Positions 36,962 through 46,212 of a DNA stretch of 64,000 nucleotides are shown here, piece after piece. The stretch is from positions 1-64,000 of the forward strand of contig NZ_BDBY01000009.1 in NCBI RefSeq assembly GCF_001613225.1, in the 5' to 3' direction. The notes under the pieces were generated by a model. That model made no database searches. It worked only from the letters and a program-made list of their open reading frames with translations, and was not told where the DNA came from. Position numbers and translations under genes: made by a program. This stretch comes from Nocardia pseudovaccinii NBRC 100343. Lineage in GTDB: Bacteria > Actinomycetota > Actinomycetes > Mycobacteriales > Mycobacteriaceae. The stretch's first letter is position 1. The number at the start of each line of letters is the position of its first letter.

Positions 36962-38599
36962 TTGAGCAGGTTCACCGACGAGATGTACGCAACGGCACAA
37001 ACCTCGAGTCGCGGATTGGTGACCGGGGAGCCCAACGCGCCGTTTCGGCAGACCTGGGGTGAGATCCATCGAATCGCACGACGGATGGCGGGTGGACTCG
37101 CCGAAGCCGGTATCGGACACGGTGACGCGGTAGGCGTGCTGGCCGGGATGCCGGTCGATATCGCACCGGCCTGTCAGGGCATCTGGATGCGCGGCGCGTC
37201 GATCACCATGTTGCATCAGCCGACGCCGCGCACGGATCTGGTGGTCTGGGCCCGCGATACCGAGACGGTGCTGTCGATGATCGAGGCGCGCGCGGTGGTA
37301 CTCGGCGCGCCCTTCGAGGCCGCCGAACCACTGCTGCGCGAGCGCGGCATCGCCGTGGTGCGAATCGATCAGCTGCGCGAGTGCCCGGAGACCGATCCGG
37401 TGCCGACTGTCGAGACCGATATCGCGTTGCAGCAGTTGACATCCGGTTCGACCGGATCGCCGAAGGCGGTGCGGATCACGCACGAGAACTTCTATACCAA
37501 CGCCTACGCCATGTTCGATCGGGTGAAGTTCCAGCTCGACGAGGATGTGATGATCAGCTGGCTGCCCCTGTTCCACGATATGGGGATGGTCGGATTCCTC
37601 AGTGTCCCCATGCAATTCGGCGCCGAAGTGGTCTGCGTGACGCCGATCGACTTCCTGATGCGTCCGCTGCTGTGGGCCGAGCTGATCGACAAGTACCGCG
37701 GCACCGTAACGGCAGCACCGAATTTCGCGTACTCACTGCTGGCTCGCCGACTCAAGCAAGCCGAGGACGGCGCCTACGATCTCAGCAGCGTCCGATACAT
37801 GTGGAACGGCGCCGAACCTGTCGATCCGGACACCATGGAGAACCTCGCCGCGGCAGGCAAACGCTTCCGGCTCAATCCGATGGCGCTCACCCCGGTCTAC
37901 GGCATGGCCGAAACCACACTGGCCGTATCGGTTCCGGATCCCGGACACGGACAGGTCCTCGACATCATCGATGCCGATCTGCTCGAGGCGCTGGGCAAGG
38001 CCGTGCCGACCCACGATCACCACGGCAATGTCCGCCGCATGCCCACGCTTGGCTATCTGGTCGACAATCTCGAGGGGCGGGTCGTCGATGCGGAGCGCCA
38101 GCCGCTGCCGACCCGTTCGGTCGGCGTGATCGAACTTCGCGGTCCCGCCGTCACTTCCGGCTATGTCACGGTCAACGGGTTCCAGCCGACGCAGGATGCC
38201 GACGGCTGGCTCGACACCGGCGACATCGGCTACTTCACCGATGAGGGCCTGATCGTGGTGTGCGGCCGGATCAAGGACGTCATCATCATGGGCGGTCGCA
38301 ATATCTACCCGACCGATATCGAGCGTGCCGCCATGCGCGTGGCGGGGGTGCGTCCCGGCAATGCCGTCGCGGTCCGCCTGGACGCGGGCGAGAAACGCGA
38401 AAGCTTCGCCGTCGTGGTGGAAAGCAACGACCACCAGAATGCCGATGAGGTCAAGCGCATCGAACGCGAAATTGTGCACGCGGTGTTCTCCGAAGTCGGC
38501 GCCCGACCGCGCACCGTCGCAGTGCTCGGCCCCGGCGCCCTCCCGAAAACCTCCTCGGGCAAGCTGCGCCGCTCCGCCACCGCGATCCACCTGCGCTGA
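36962..38599 (+). CDS. Fatty acyl-AMP ligase-like adenylating enzyme (Pks16/Rv1013-like)
   Basis: Activates a fatty acid as acyl-AMP for transfer to CoA or a carrier protein. The 545-aa ANL enzyme has [18 protein letters not shown] (~160-177), the FAAL-type [14 protein letters not shown] (~201-214), YGMAETT (~313), [11 protein letters not shown] (~420) and the C-terminal lysine region [12 protein letters not shown]. It starts at TTG, supported by AAGGGAG 7 nt upstream. Its length and its place next to pth and rplY equal those of Rv1013 (544 aa, named pks16 although not a polyketide synthase). Substrate is unknown. Confidence 0.85.
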   Translation: MSRFTDEMYATAQTSSRGLVTGEPNAPFRQTWGEIHRIARRMAGGLAEAGIGHGDAVGVLAGMPVDIAPACQGIWMRGASITMLHQPTPRTDLVVWARDTETVLSMIEARAVVLGAPFEAAEPLLRERGIAVVRIDQLRECPETDPVPTVETDIALQQLTSGSTGSPKAVRITHENFYTNAYAMFDRVKFQLDEDVMISWLPLFHDMGMVGFLSVPMQFGAEVVCVTPIDFLMRPLLWAELIDKYRGTVTAAPNFAYSLLARRLKQAEDGAYDLSSVRYMWNGAEPVDPDTMENLAAAGKRFRLNPMALTPVYGMAETTLAVSVPDPGHGQVLDIIDADLLEALGKAVPTHDHHGNVRRMPTLGYLVDNLEGRVVDAERQPLPTRSVGVIELRGPAVTSGYVTVNGFQPTQDADGWLDTGDIGYFTDEGLIVVCGRIKDVIIMGGRNIYPTDIERAAMRVAGVRPGNAVAVRLDAGEKRESFAVVVESNDHQNADEVKRIEREIVHAVFSEVGARPRTVAVLGPGALPKTSSGKLRRSATAIHLR

Positions 38600-38617
38600 G
38601 CCGCAGTCGAACTCGGC

Positions 38618-39199
38618 CTAGTGCAGTTGGTTCTGGGCCGATTCGAGCCCGACGCGCAGCAGCAGTTCGACCGCGTCCGCGGCCTGCTCCACGATCACCG
38701 GCACTTCCTTGCGCTCCACCGACGAAAACGGTTTGAGCACGTAGTCCGCCGGGTCCTGGCGACCCGGCGGTCGGCCGATGCCGATGCGGGTGCGCAGATA
38801 GTCCTTGGTGGTCAGGGCACTGGAGACCGAACGCAGTCCGTTGTGCCCGCCCTCACCGCCGCCGCGCTTGAGCCGGATCTGACCGAACGGCAGATCCAAT
38901 TCGTCGTGCACGACGATCACCTCGGTCGGCGGCACCGAGAAGAATTTCGCCAGCGCCGCGACCGAGCGCCCGGACAGATTCATGAACGAGCGCGGCTTGG
39001 CGATCAATACCTGACGCCCGTCCAGCCTGGCCTGCAAGAGATCCGCACTGGACTTCTTGTGCACAGCAAAACGGCCGCCGACGCGCTGCGCGAGCACGTC
39101 GGCGACCAGAAAGCCGATATTGTGCCGGGTGCGCTCGTACTCCGAACCTGGGTTGCCAAGTCCGACCACGAGCGCGGGCCCGGTCGAGGATTCGGTCAT
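38618..39199 (-). CDS. pth: Peptidyl-tRNA hydrolase
   Basis: Recycles tRNA from peptidyl-tRNA dropped by ribosomes. The 193-aa protein has [19 protein letters not shown] (~12-30) with the catalytic His, FMNLSGRSV (Asn, ~72), [11 protein letters not shown] (Asp, ~95) and GGHNGLRS (~118). It follows rplY by 24 bp on the same strand, the usual actinobacterial pair, and converges on the ligase gene. Confidence 0.97.
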   Translation of the reverse strand: MTESSTGPALVVGLGNPGSEYERTRHNIGFLVADVLAQRVGGRFAVHKKSSADLLQARLDGRQVLIAKPRSFMNLSGRSVAALAKFFSVPPTEVIVVHDELDLPFGQIRLKRGGGEGGHNGLRSVSSALTTKDYLRTRIGIGRPPGRQDPADYVLKPFSSVERKEVPVIVEQAADAVELLLRVGLESAQNQLH

Positions 39200-39223
39200 T
39201 CGGACAACCGACCCGGGGAGTTC

Positions 39224-39823
39224 TTACTCGGCGCTCTCGGCCTCGGCTTCGCCCTCTTCCCCGGCGGGAGCCTCGGCGGCCGGAGCGGCGATGATGTTGA
39301 CGATCAGCGCCTCCGGGTCACCGGCCAGGGTGACGCCCTTCGGCAGGTCGATCGCACCGGCGGTGATCTGGGTGCCCGCCTCGGCGCCCTCGATCGAGAC
39401 CTCGATGGCCTCCGGGATGTTGAGCGCGTCGGCCTCGATGGACAGCGTGGTGGCGTCCTGGGTGACCAGGGTGCCCGCGCCGGCCTCACCGGTCAGCGTG
39501 ACGTTCACATCGGCGGTGACCTTCTCGCCGCGCTTGACGATCAGCAGGTCGGCGTGCTCGATGTAACGGCGAATCGGGTGCACCACAACGGATTTGGTCA
39601 GCGCGAGCTGCTTCTTGCCGTCGATGACGAGGTTCAGCACCGCATTGGTGCCGTGCTCGCGCAGAATGGCGGCGAAGGCCTGGGCGTTGAGCGAGAGGTG
39701 CTGCGGGTCGGCGGCGTGGCCGTACAGTACGGCGGGAACGTTGCCCGCGCGACGGGTGCGGCGGGCGGCGCCCTTGCCGAACTCCGTGCGGACGGCGGCT
39801 TCGAGAAGGTTGGCGTCGGACAT
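39224..39823 (-). CDS. rplY: 50S ribosomal protein L25/general stress protein Ctc
   Basis: Binds 5S rRNA in the large subunit. The 199-aa two-domain (Ctc-type) form is seen: the L25 domain ([20 protein letters not shown] through [14 protein letters not shown], ~6-45; [20 protein letters not shown] ~70-89) followed by a beta-rich TL5 domain and an Ala/Glu-rich tail. It leads the rplY-pth unit; the 301-bp gap to prfC holds both promoters and nothing else I can name. Confidence 0.96.
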   Translation of the reverse strand: MSDANLLEAAVRTEFGKGAARRTRRAGNVPAVLYGHAADPQHLSLNAQAFAAILREHGTNAVLNLVIDGKKQLALTKSVVVHPIRRYIEHADLLIVKRGEKVTADVNVTLTGEAGAGTLVTQDATTLSIEADALNIPEAIEVSIEGAEAGTQITAGAIDLPKGVTLAGDPEALIVNIIAAPAAEAPAGEEGEAEAESAE

Positions 39824-40124
39824 GACTGGATCTACTCCCTACGGCTCTTCCGGGCTGTCAACAGTGCGCCAGGGACTGTTTCCCCCCTGGCAAATGGTTG
39901 GTCTACTCGTCGGGCGAAGACCGAACGAGGACGGCCGAGAGCCGAGCCGCGTCGATCACGGTGAACGCATTACGTCTGCGGTCACCCTCGCCGAGACAAC
40001 CCGAACACCATAGCGCAAGTGTTTATGTCCAGCTGAATCGGGTGGTCGGACTGGCCGGATTGTCGTCACCCCGGTCGCGTACGCTGGAGCGGTTGCCGAT
40101 CGGCCGTCTGAAAGGTTGTTGCAG

Positions 40125-41768
40125 TTGACCGCCTCCACTGAGGGTGTCGTCACGCCCGCCCCGCGTGGGTTGCCCGCCGAGGTCGCCCGGCGACGCACAT
40201 TCGCGGTGATCTCCCACCCCGACGCGGGCAAGTCGACGCTCACCGAGGCGCTGGCGTTGCACGCCAGGATGATCTCCGAGGCGGGCGCGATCCACGGCAA
40301 GGCCGGACGCAAGTCCACCGTGTCGGACTGGATGGAGATGGAGAAGGCGCGCGGCATCTCGGTGAGTTCGACCGCGCTGCAGTTCAACTACCGCGCCGCG
40401 GGCTCCGACATCGATAACGTCATCAACCTCGTCGACACCCCCGGCCACTCGGATTTCTCCGAGGACACCTACCGCGTGCTCACCGCCGTCGACGCCGCGG
40501 TCATGCTCATCGACGCCGCAAAGGGTCTGGAGCCGCAGACACTGAAGTTGTTCCAGGTGTGCCGCCATCGCGGCATCCCGGTCGTCACCGTGATCAACAA
40601 GTGGGACCGTCCGGGCCGCGCGCCGCTGGAACTGCTCGACGAGATCAGCGAGCGGATCGGCCTCACCCCGACGCCGCTGTTCCTGCCGGTCGGCATCGCC
40701 GGTGACTTCCGCGGTCTGCTACGCCGTGGTCCCGAGGGCGCGGCCGTCGAATACATCCACTTCACTCGGACCGCGGGTGGCGCGACCATCGCGCCGGAGG
40801 AATCTATAGATCCGGAATCGGCCGCGACCCGCGAGGGGGAGGCGTGGACGACCGCCGCCGAGGAGAGCGAACTGCTCTCTGCCACCGGGCAGGACCACGA
40901 CCAGGAAATGTTCCTGGCCGGGCAGACCTCCCCCGTCATCTACGCCTCCGCGATGCTGAATTTCGGTGTGCGACAACTGCTGGAGACCCTGGTCGCGCTG
41001 GCGCCCGCGCCCGGCTCGCGCGCCGATATCGGCGGCACGCCGCGCAATACCACCGATCCGTTCAGCGCGGTCGTATTCAAGGTGCAGGCCGGAATGGATG
41101 CCGCACACCGGGATCGGCTCGCATTCATGCGGATCGTGTCCGGCGAATTCGAGCGCGGGATGGTCGTCACGCACGCGCAGACCGGTCGGCCGTTCGCGAC
41201 CAAATACGCGCTCACCGTTTTCGGACGGGAGCGCTCGACCGTCGACACCGCCTACCCGGGTGACGTGGTCGGCCTCGTGAATGCCACCGCGCTGGCGCCG
41301 GGGCACACGCTGTTCGTGGACAAGAAGGTGGAGTTCCCGCCGATCCCGTCCTTCGCGCCGGAGCACTTCGCGGTGCTGCGGGCGCAGAGTGCGGGTAAGT
41401 ACAAGCAGTTCCGCAAGGCCATCGACCAACTCGATTCCGAAGGCGTGGTGCAGGTCCTGCGCAATGACGCGCGCGGCGATGCCTCACCCGTGCTCGCGGC
41501 GGTCGGTCCGATGCAGTTCGAGGTGGTCACCGCGCGGATGCTCGCGGAGTTCAATGTCGAGACGCATATGGAGCATCTGCCCTACACGCTGGCCAGGCGC
41601 ACCGATGCGGAGTCGATGGCCGAACTCGATCGGCAGCGCGGGGTCGAGGTGTTCACCCGCTCCGACGGGGCGCTGTTGGCGCTGTTCAGCGATAAGTGGC
41701 GGTTGCAGTACATCGAGAAGGAGCATCCGAAGCTGACGCTCGAGCCGCTGGTCGCCGCGGCGGATTAG
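40125..41768 (+). CDS. prfC: Peptide chain release factor 3
   Basis: GTPase that removes RF1/RF2 after termination. The 547-aa protein has the GTPase motifs SHPDAGKSTLTEAL (G1, ~25), KARGISVSSTALQF (G2), DTPGHSDFSEDTYR (G3) and NKWDRPGR (G4), followed by translation-factor domains ending MEHLPYTLARR. The start is not certain: TTG at 40125 has AAAGG 9 nt upstream, while TTG codons at 40116 and 40119 overlap that site. A TACGCT -10-like element lies ~25 bp before the ribosome site. Confidence 0.95.
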   Translation: MTASTEGVVTPAPRGLPAEVARRRTFAVISHPDAGKSTLTEALALHARMISEAGAIHGKAGRKSTVSDWMEMEKARGISVSSTALQFNYRAAGSDIDNVINLVDTPGHSDFSEDTYRVLTAVDAAVMLIDAAKGLEPQTLKLFQVCRHRGIPVVTVINKWDRPGRAPLELLDEISERIGLTPTPLFLPVGIAGDFRGLLRRGPEGAAVEYIHFTRTAGGATIAPEESIDPESAATREGEAWTTAAEESELLSATGQDHDQEMFLAGQTSPVIYASAMLNFGVRQLLETLVALAPAPGSRADIGGTPRNTTDPFSAVVFKVQAGMDAAHRDRLAFMRIVSGEFERGMVVTHAQTGRPFATKYALTVFGRERSTVDTAYPGDVVGLVNATALAPGHTLFVDKKVEFPPIPSFAPEHFAVLRAQSAGKYKQFRKAIDQLDSEGVVQVLRNDARGDASPVLAAVGPMQFEVVTARMLAEFNVETHMEHLPYTLARRTDAESMAELDRQRGVEVFTRSDGALLALFSDKWRLQYIEKEHPKLTLEPLVAAAD

Positions 41769-41778
41769 GGATCGCCGT

Positions 41779-42333
41779 TCACCCGGCCTCGGGCTCGGCG
41801 GCCTCCGGTCCGGTCTCTCGCCCCAGCAGGGTGGCGCCGGGCTCGCGCTCGACCGACGCGATGCCGTCCTCGCGCGTGATCAGCCCCCATCGACTCGATG
41901 TCAGGCGCAGGCTCGGCAGATCGCTGAGCGAGAGCACCACCTCATAGGTGCGCTCGTATCCGGTATGCGCGATGCGCCAGCGACCGTCATTGCAGCGGAC
42001 GTAGCGATCGGTATAGAAGGCCGCGCCGCGCAACAGCATGTTGTGCGCGGGTATCAGCACGGTATCGGCGAGATACCAAGTGCCGGTAGCGTTATCACCG
42101 TCGACATCGATCTCCGGATGGTCGCATCGATGCTCGGTGATGACGTGCGGACCGAGGGTGTTGCGCATGAAGGCGAGGAACGCATCCCGCGATTCGAACT
42201 GCAGGTATTCGCTGTAGGTGGCGGTCGCCTCCGGGATCATGGTGTCCGCGAATTCGTCCCACGACTTGGTGTCGAGGGTGCGCAGATACCTGAACTTCAG
42301 GCGACTGATCGCTGACACAGCATCCTGGTCCAT
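41779..42333 (-). CDS. SnoaL/NTF2-like domain protein
   Basis: A 184-aa protein of the cone-shaped NTF2-like superfamily: AISRLKFRYLRTLDTKSWDEFADTM-type opening (~8-32), RDAFLAFMRNTLG (~49-61), TGTWYLADTVL and RGAAFYTDRYVRCNDGRWRI (~101-120). Members include SnoaL cyclases, dehydratases and many orphan proteins. The C-terminal ~40 residues are low-complexity. It converges on prfC with a 10-bp gap. No substrate can be assigned. Confidence 0.75.
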   Translation of the reverse strand: MDQDAVSAISRLKFRYLRTLDTKSWDEFADTMIPEATATYSEYLQFESRDAFLAFMRNTLGPHVITEHRCDHPEIDVDGDNATGTWYLADTVLIPAHNMLLRGAAFYTDRYVRCNDGRWRIAHTGYERTYEVVLSLSDLPSLRLTSSRWGLITREDGIASVEREPGATLLGRETGPEAAEPEAG

Positions 42334-42433
42334 AACTCAACAATCCCATTCGAAGTCGCCGCGCTACGGAGATTGGGAGATTTGTATCAGATTGCTATCA
42401 CTTCGAGCCGAAATCGGCGGTCTACCGGGCGAG

Positions 42434-43315
42434 TCAGTTTCCGATGGTGAAGCAGGTGTTGCAGAAATCGCTGCCGAATTCGGTCAGCCGCAGACTCTTG
42501 CGCACGATCTTGGGCGCGCGCCCGGCCTTTTTCAGCGCCGCCTCGACCACCGGCTGCACCTCGAGCACCATGTAGCGGCTGAGCACCACCGGGTCATCGG
42601 AAACCTGGGTCAGGCCGAGGCGGTTGAGGTTGATCAGATAGGTGCGGGCACGGTCCGGATAACGGACACCGGCCTGTTCCGGAACCGAGGTGAGATCACC
42701 GGTTACCAACTCCGAGCCGATGCCGAGCGGACGGTTGGTGCGCACATCGACCGACGGCTGCGGACCGTTCAATGCCATGAACCGCAGAATGCGTGCCTCA
42801 TCCGGAGCCAGCTCGTCGAGGATCCGGTCATAGGCGGGGTGCACGTCCTCGGTGAAGTAGACATCGGCCGAGCGGGCGAGCAGCGCATCGCCGCGGCGAC
42901 GCAACTCTTCGCTACTGGCCGAGTGCAGCGGCGCGCCTATGCCGATCGCCGCGGGCTGCGGCGCGCTACCGTTGGAAGTCGGTACGTAGCTGACGATTTC
43001 GCGCACCGACCCCTCGGTGACACCGAGCGCGCTGCGCGCGATGGAGCGCAACGCATTACCGGTGCGCTCGGCGATATCCGCAGACGACTCACCGTCGAGC
43101 GCGGCCTGGGTGATCTCCTTGGTCACCTCGTAGGTCGTCTCGACGGCCCACTGACTGCCGCGCACCACGGTGCCCGCCGCGAGCCCCGCCGCTCGGAACA
43201 CACCGCGAATCAGCCGCGCCTCATTGCTGATCTGCCGCTGTTCGACATCCGAGCTGCGCTCCACCGAGCGGGAACCGGCCCGGGCTATGTCCTGTCCGGT
43301 CCTGTCGTCTGTCAC
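42434..43315 (-). CDS. Abi-alpha (DUF4393) family protein, copy 1
   Basis: A 293-aa protein with an N-terminal helical, amphipathic region (~25-100) and a C-terminal domain that contains DEARILRFMALNGPQPSVDV (~170-189) and RTYLINLNRLGLT (~228-240). These blocks recur in copy 2 at 44960. The family name comes from abortive-infection proteins but the function is not established. GTG start with GGAGAG upstream. It is divergent from the DUF445 gene across a 331-bp gap containing two 11-bp palindromes. Confidence 0.75.
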   Translation of the reverse strand: MTDDRTGQDIARAGSRSVERSSDVEQRQISNEARLIRGVFRAAGLAAGTVVRGSQWAVETTYEVTKEITQAALDGESSADIAERTGNALRSIARSALGVTEGSVREIVSYVPTSNGSAPQPAAIGIGAPLHSASSEELRRRGDALLARSADVYFTEDVHPAYDRILDELAPDEARILRFMALNGPQPSVDVRTNRPLGIGSELVTGDLTSVPEQAGVRYPDRARTYLINLNRLGLTQVSDDPVVLSRYMVLEVQPVVEAALKKAGRAPKIVRKSLRLTEFGSDFCNTCFTIGN

Positions 43316-43489
43316 GTTCTCTCCGATGTATTGCCAAGTGAACGAATACGCCCACAGATTATTGCCCGCCAGCCTTCCAGGTATGCCTTACCGCGAGCCG
43401 AGTGGGCCAGCAAACACGCCGACCCCTGCTGTCGGACGCGTGATTGTCGCCATTGTCTCCGCCGCCGGTTGACACTACGACATTCTGGA

Positions 43490-43516
43490 CACACAGTGTG
43501 ACTGATGTCTCAGACA
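43490..43516. promoter_or_regulatory. Two adjacent palindromes between Abi-alpha copy 1 and DUF445
   Basis: CACACAGTGTG (43490-43500) and TGTCTCAGACA (43506-43516) are perfect 5-1-5 palindromes 5 bp apart, in the gap 43316-43646. A TTGACA hexamer lies at 43469. They may be operators for divergent control; nothing else is recognised in the gap. Confidence 0.35.
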
Positions 43517-43646
43517 ATCCGCTGTGGCCCGGGACACTCGCGATGGACCGGCGTCTAGACCTCACAGTAGGGTCCGTCTGCCGACTGGGTGCTAGTTTGG
43601 GTTGCCGGTGAGGCGGCGGTCACCGGTATATCGGCAGGAGGGTGTC

Positions 43647-44969
43647 GTGTTGGAGAGTGTTTTCGGGGTGCACCCGACGGTCCTCCTGGAGTTAGTGACT
43701 ATCCCCCTTTTCACTGGCATCATCGGATACATCACCAACTGGACCGGCATCCTGATGTTGTTCAAGCCGGTTGCTTTCCACGGTATTCGTTTACCTGGAT
43801 TGCGCGCACTGTTTCCCTTCCTGCCCAAGCGAATTCAGGTGCTGCCGCTGCTGAGCTACGACGGCCGAATGGGCTGGCAGGGCATTGTGCCCTCGCGCGC
43901 GGACAAAATGGCGAGCATCGCGGTAGACAAGGGGCTGGCGAAACTCGGTAGCGTCGCCGACTTCTATCGCGAACTGGAGCCGGACAAGCTCGCCGAACAT
44001 CTCGCCACTATCGCCGACGCGCAGATCAAGGACATAGTCGAAGAAATCCTGCGCCGCGAACATCCGCAACTCTGGTACAACCTGCCGACCGGGGTGCGCG
44101 AGATGATTCACGCGCGGGTCCGCCAGCAGCTGCCCGACATTCTGCGCGAGCTGACCGAGGAATTGGGCGCCAATATCGATCAGCTACTCGACGTGAAGCA
44201 GATGGTCATCCGTTATTTCCAGGCGCGTCCACATCTGCTCAACACCCTTTTCCAGGTGCTCGGCGCCAAAGAACTGCGCTTCATGCAGAACTTCGGTTTC
44301 TACTTCGGCGCGCCGATGGGTGTCGTGCTGGTCGCCGTGTTGCATGTGACCGGCTGGTCGTCGCTGGTGGTGCTGCCGATCGGCGGTGTCATCATCGGCT
44401 GGGTGGTCAACTGGATCGGCCTGAATATGATCTTCGCGCCCGCGTACCCGAAGTGGTGGTGCCCGTGGCGGCAGGGTCTGCTGATCAAGCGCCAGCTCGA
44501 AATCACCGACGGCTACGCGGAATTGGTCTCCAGTCAGGTGATGACCGTCGCCAACATCGGTGACGAGTTGCTGAACGGCCCGCGCTCGGACCGGACCATG
44601 CAGATGCTCGAGGACACGCTGCGCCCGGCCGCGGACCGGGCGCTCGGACCGGCCCGACCGGCGGTGAAGTTCATGCTCGGCAGCCGGGAGTACGACTCGC
44701 TGCAGTCGACGCTGACCACCGAGGCGATGTCCATCGCGCCGATCGCCTTCGCCGATCCGGACTTCAACGTTCAGCAGGGCAGGCAAATCAACGACTACAT
44801 CGCCAAACAGATGTCGGCGCTTTCGCCTCCCGACTTCGTGGATATGCTGCGATCGGCCATCAAACAGGACGAATGGCTCCTTTTTCTGCATGGCGGCGTG
44901 TTGGGGCTCTTCGCCGGATACGCTCACATCCTGATCTTCGGAACGGGAGTGGCGACAACATGGCTATGA
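43647..44969 (+). CDS. DUF445 family membrane protein
   Basis: A 440-aa membrane protein of unknown function. An N-terminal membrane segment with the family mark IIGYITNWTGILMLFKPV (~18-35) is repeated in altered form near residue 250 (GGVIIGWVVNWIGLNMIFAP), and there is a C-terminal segment LLFLHGGVLGLFAGYAHILIF. Between them lies a long helical cytoplasmic region. AGGAGGG precedes GTG at 43647. The next gene starts 10 nt before its stop, so it is coupled to Abi-alpha copy 2. Confidence 0.85.
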   Translation: MLESVFGVHPTVLLELVTIPLFTGIIGYITNWTGILMLFKPVAFHGIRLPGLRALFPFLPKRIQVLPLLSYDGRMGWQGIVPSRADKMASIAVDKGLAKLGSVADFYRELEPDKLAEHLATIADAQIKDIVEEILRREHPQLWYNLPTGVREMIHARVRQQLPDILRELTEELGANIDQLLDVKQMVIRYFQARPHLLNTLFQVLGAKELRFMQNFGFYFGAPMGVVLVAVLHVTGWSSLVVLPIGGVIIGWVVNWIGLNMIFAPAYPKWWCPWRQGLLIKRQLEITDGYAELVSSQVMTVANIGDELLNGPRSDRTMQMLEDTLRPAADRALGPARPAVKFMLGSREYDSLQSTLTTEAMSIAPIAFADPDFNVQQGRQINDYIAKQMSALSPPDFVDMLRSAIKQDEWLLFLHGGVLGLFAGYAHILIFGTGVATTWL

Positions 44970-45889
44970 CGGAAGCTGGCGGCGACGATCTGCGGGCCGC
45001 CGGGCAGGGCTCCGAGCGAACCGAGCAGTCCGAAGTGGCCGAAACCCCAAGAACTTCCGAGTCCTCGACATCCGGGCAATCGACGGAGATCGCGCGCCTG
45101 CCCGTTGGTGCGGTCGAGCCGAAGCGGCAGGTCAGCTCGGTGCGCAAGACCGTTCGCGCGACCACCGGGGTCGCCAGGGTCGCGGTGAGCGCGGCCGCCG
45201 AGGTGACCGCGTGGAGCATCGACACCGCACTCGGCGTCGGGGCCACCGTGGTGCGCGGCAGTATCGCGGGAACTCCCCCGCGCGAGGTGCTCGCCGAGGC
45301 GGAGGCGGAGGTTCGTGACGCGGTGCGGCGCGCGTTGCGCCTGCCCGCTACGCCCGAACAGCCCACGTCCGATGCCGTTCCCACCTTGCGTGAGCAGGGG
45401 GCCGCGCTGCTGCGGCTGTCGGCGAGCACGCAGGGCGAACACCACGAAACCCACCCTGCCTTCGCGCGCATGCTCGAGGAGCTGACCCCCGATGAGGCGC
45501 GCATCCTGCGCTTCCTGCACCTCGACGGCCCGCAGCCCTCGATCGATATCCGCGCCGGACGACCGCGCGGCATCGGCGTCGAGCGAATCATTTCCGGGCT
45601 CAACCTGATCGGTGAGCACGCGGGCCTGCGCTTCCCCAACCGGATCCAGCAGTACCTGCCGAACCTGCGCCGCCTCGGACTGATCGAATTCGTCAAGGAA
45701 CCGGTGGGCAATCCGAACCGCTACCAACTCCTCGAAGCCCAATCCCCCGTCCGAGAAGTGTTGAAGCGCTCCGGTTTCGGCACCAAGGTCTACTATCGCA
45801 GCATTGCCCTCACAGGCTTCGGCGCGGACTTCGTGCAAACCTGCCTGCCCGTTGTGGTCCAGGACGGGCGCGTCTCCGGCACCAGCTAG
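44960..45889 (+). CDS. Abi-alpha (DUF4393) family protein, copy 2
   Basis: A 309-aa paralogue of the protein at 42434. After a polar N-terminus (~1-60) come helical segments and the shared C-terminal block DEARILRFLHLDGPQPSIDI, the RPRGIGVERI piece and YLPNLRRLGLIEF. GGGAG lies 8 nt before the ATG at 44960, which overlaps the DUF445 gene by 10 nt. Co-translation with a membrane protein and a paralogue on the other side suggests a common envelope-linked complex; no activity is known to me. Confidence 0.75.
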   Translation: MAMTEAGGDDLRAAGQGSERTEQSEVAETPRTSESSTSGQSTEIARLPVGAVEPKRQVSSVRKTVRATTGVARVAVSAAAEVTAWSIDTALGVGATVVRGSIAGTPPREVLAEAEAEVRDAVRRALRLPATPEQPTSDAVPTLREQGAALLRLSASTQGEHHETHPAFARMLEELTPDEARILRFLHLDGPQPSIDIRAGRPRGIGVERIISGLNLIGEHAGLRFPNRIQQYLPNLRRLGLIEFVKEPVGNPNRYQLLEAQSPVREVLKRSGFGTKVYYRSIALTGFGADFVQTCLPVVVQDGRVSGTS

Positions 45890-45928
45890 ACCAGCCGTGT
45901 AGCGCTCGTCGTTGTCCTGTTCGGGTTG

Positions 45929-46190
45929 GTTGGGCCGCGGTGGGTCCTGTTTGTTCTGCACCGACTTCTCGGGATCTGCCGGACCAGGATGGTTTGGCAT
46001 TCCACGGGTTTGCCGGTGCAGTGCTGGGCGCGTCGTGTGCCGTCCCCGGCTTACCTCCCGCGGTCAGGTGGGCAGGCCCACAGCTTCCAGCCCGGTCCAC
46101 TGGCTGTGGTTGCGTTCTCGAGAGCTTGTCGAGGGTAGTCGGATGGTGGTTGTAATTGAGGTTGTGAGCAACCATTCGACTGCGCTCGAT
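45929..46190 (+). repeat. Dispersed ~250-bp repeat, copy 2
   Basis: Same orientation and order of blocks as copy 1 (35216-35466), again filling a gap between convergent genes (Abi-alpha copy 2 and an ABC-F gene). The terminal hairpin is altered: GTAGTCGGATGGT (46135-46147) pairs with ACCATTCGACTGC (46171-46183) through eleven Watson-Crick and two G-U pairs when read as + strand RNA. Confidence 0.75.
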
Positions 46191-46212
46191 TGGCCCGTGC
46201 CGCGGCGGCCGG

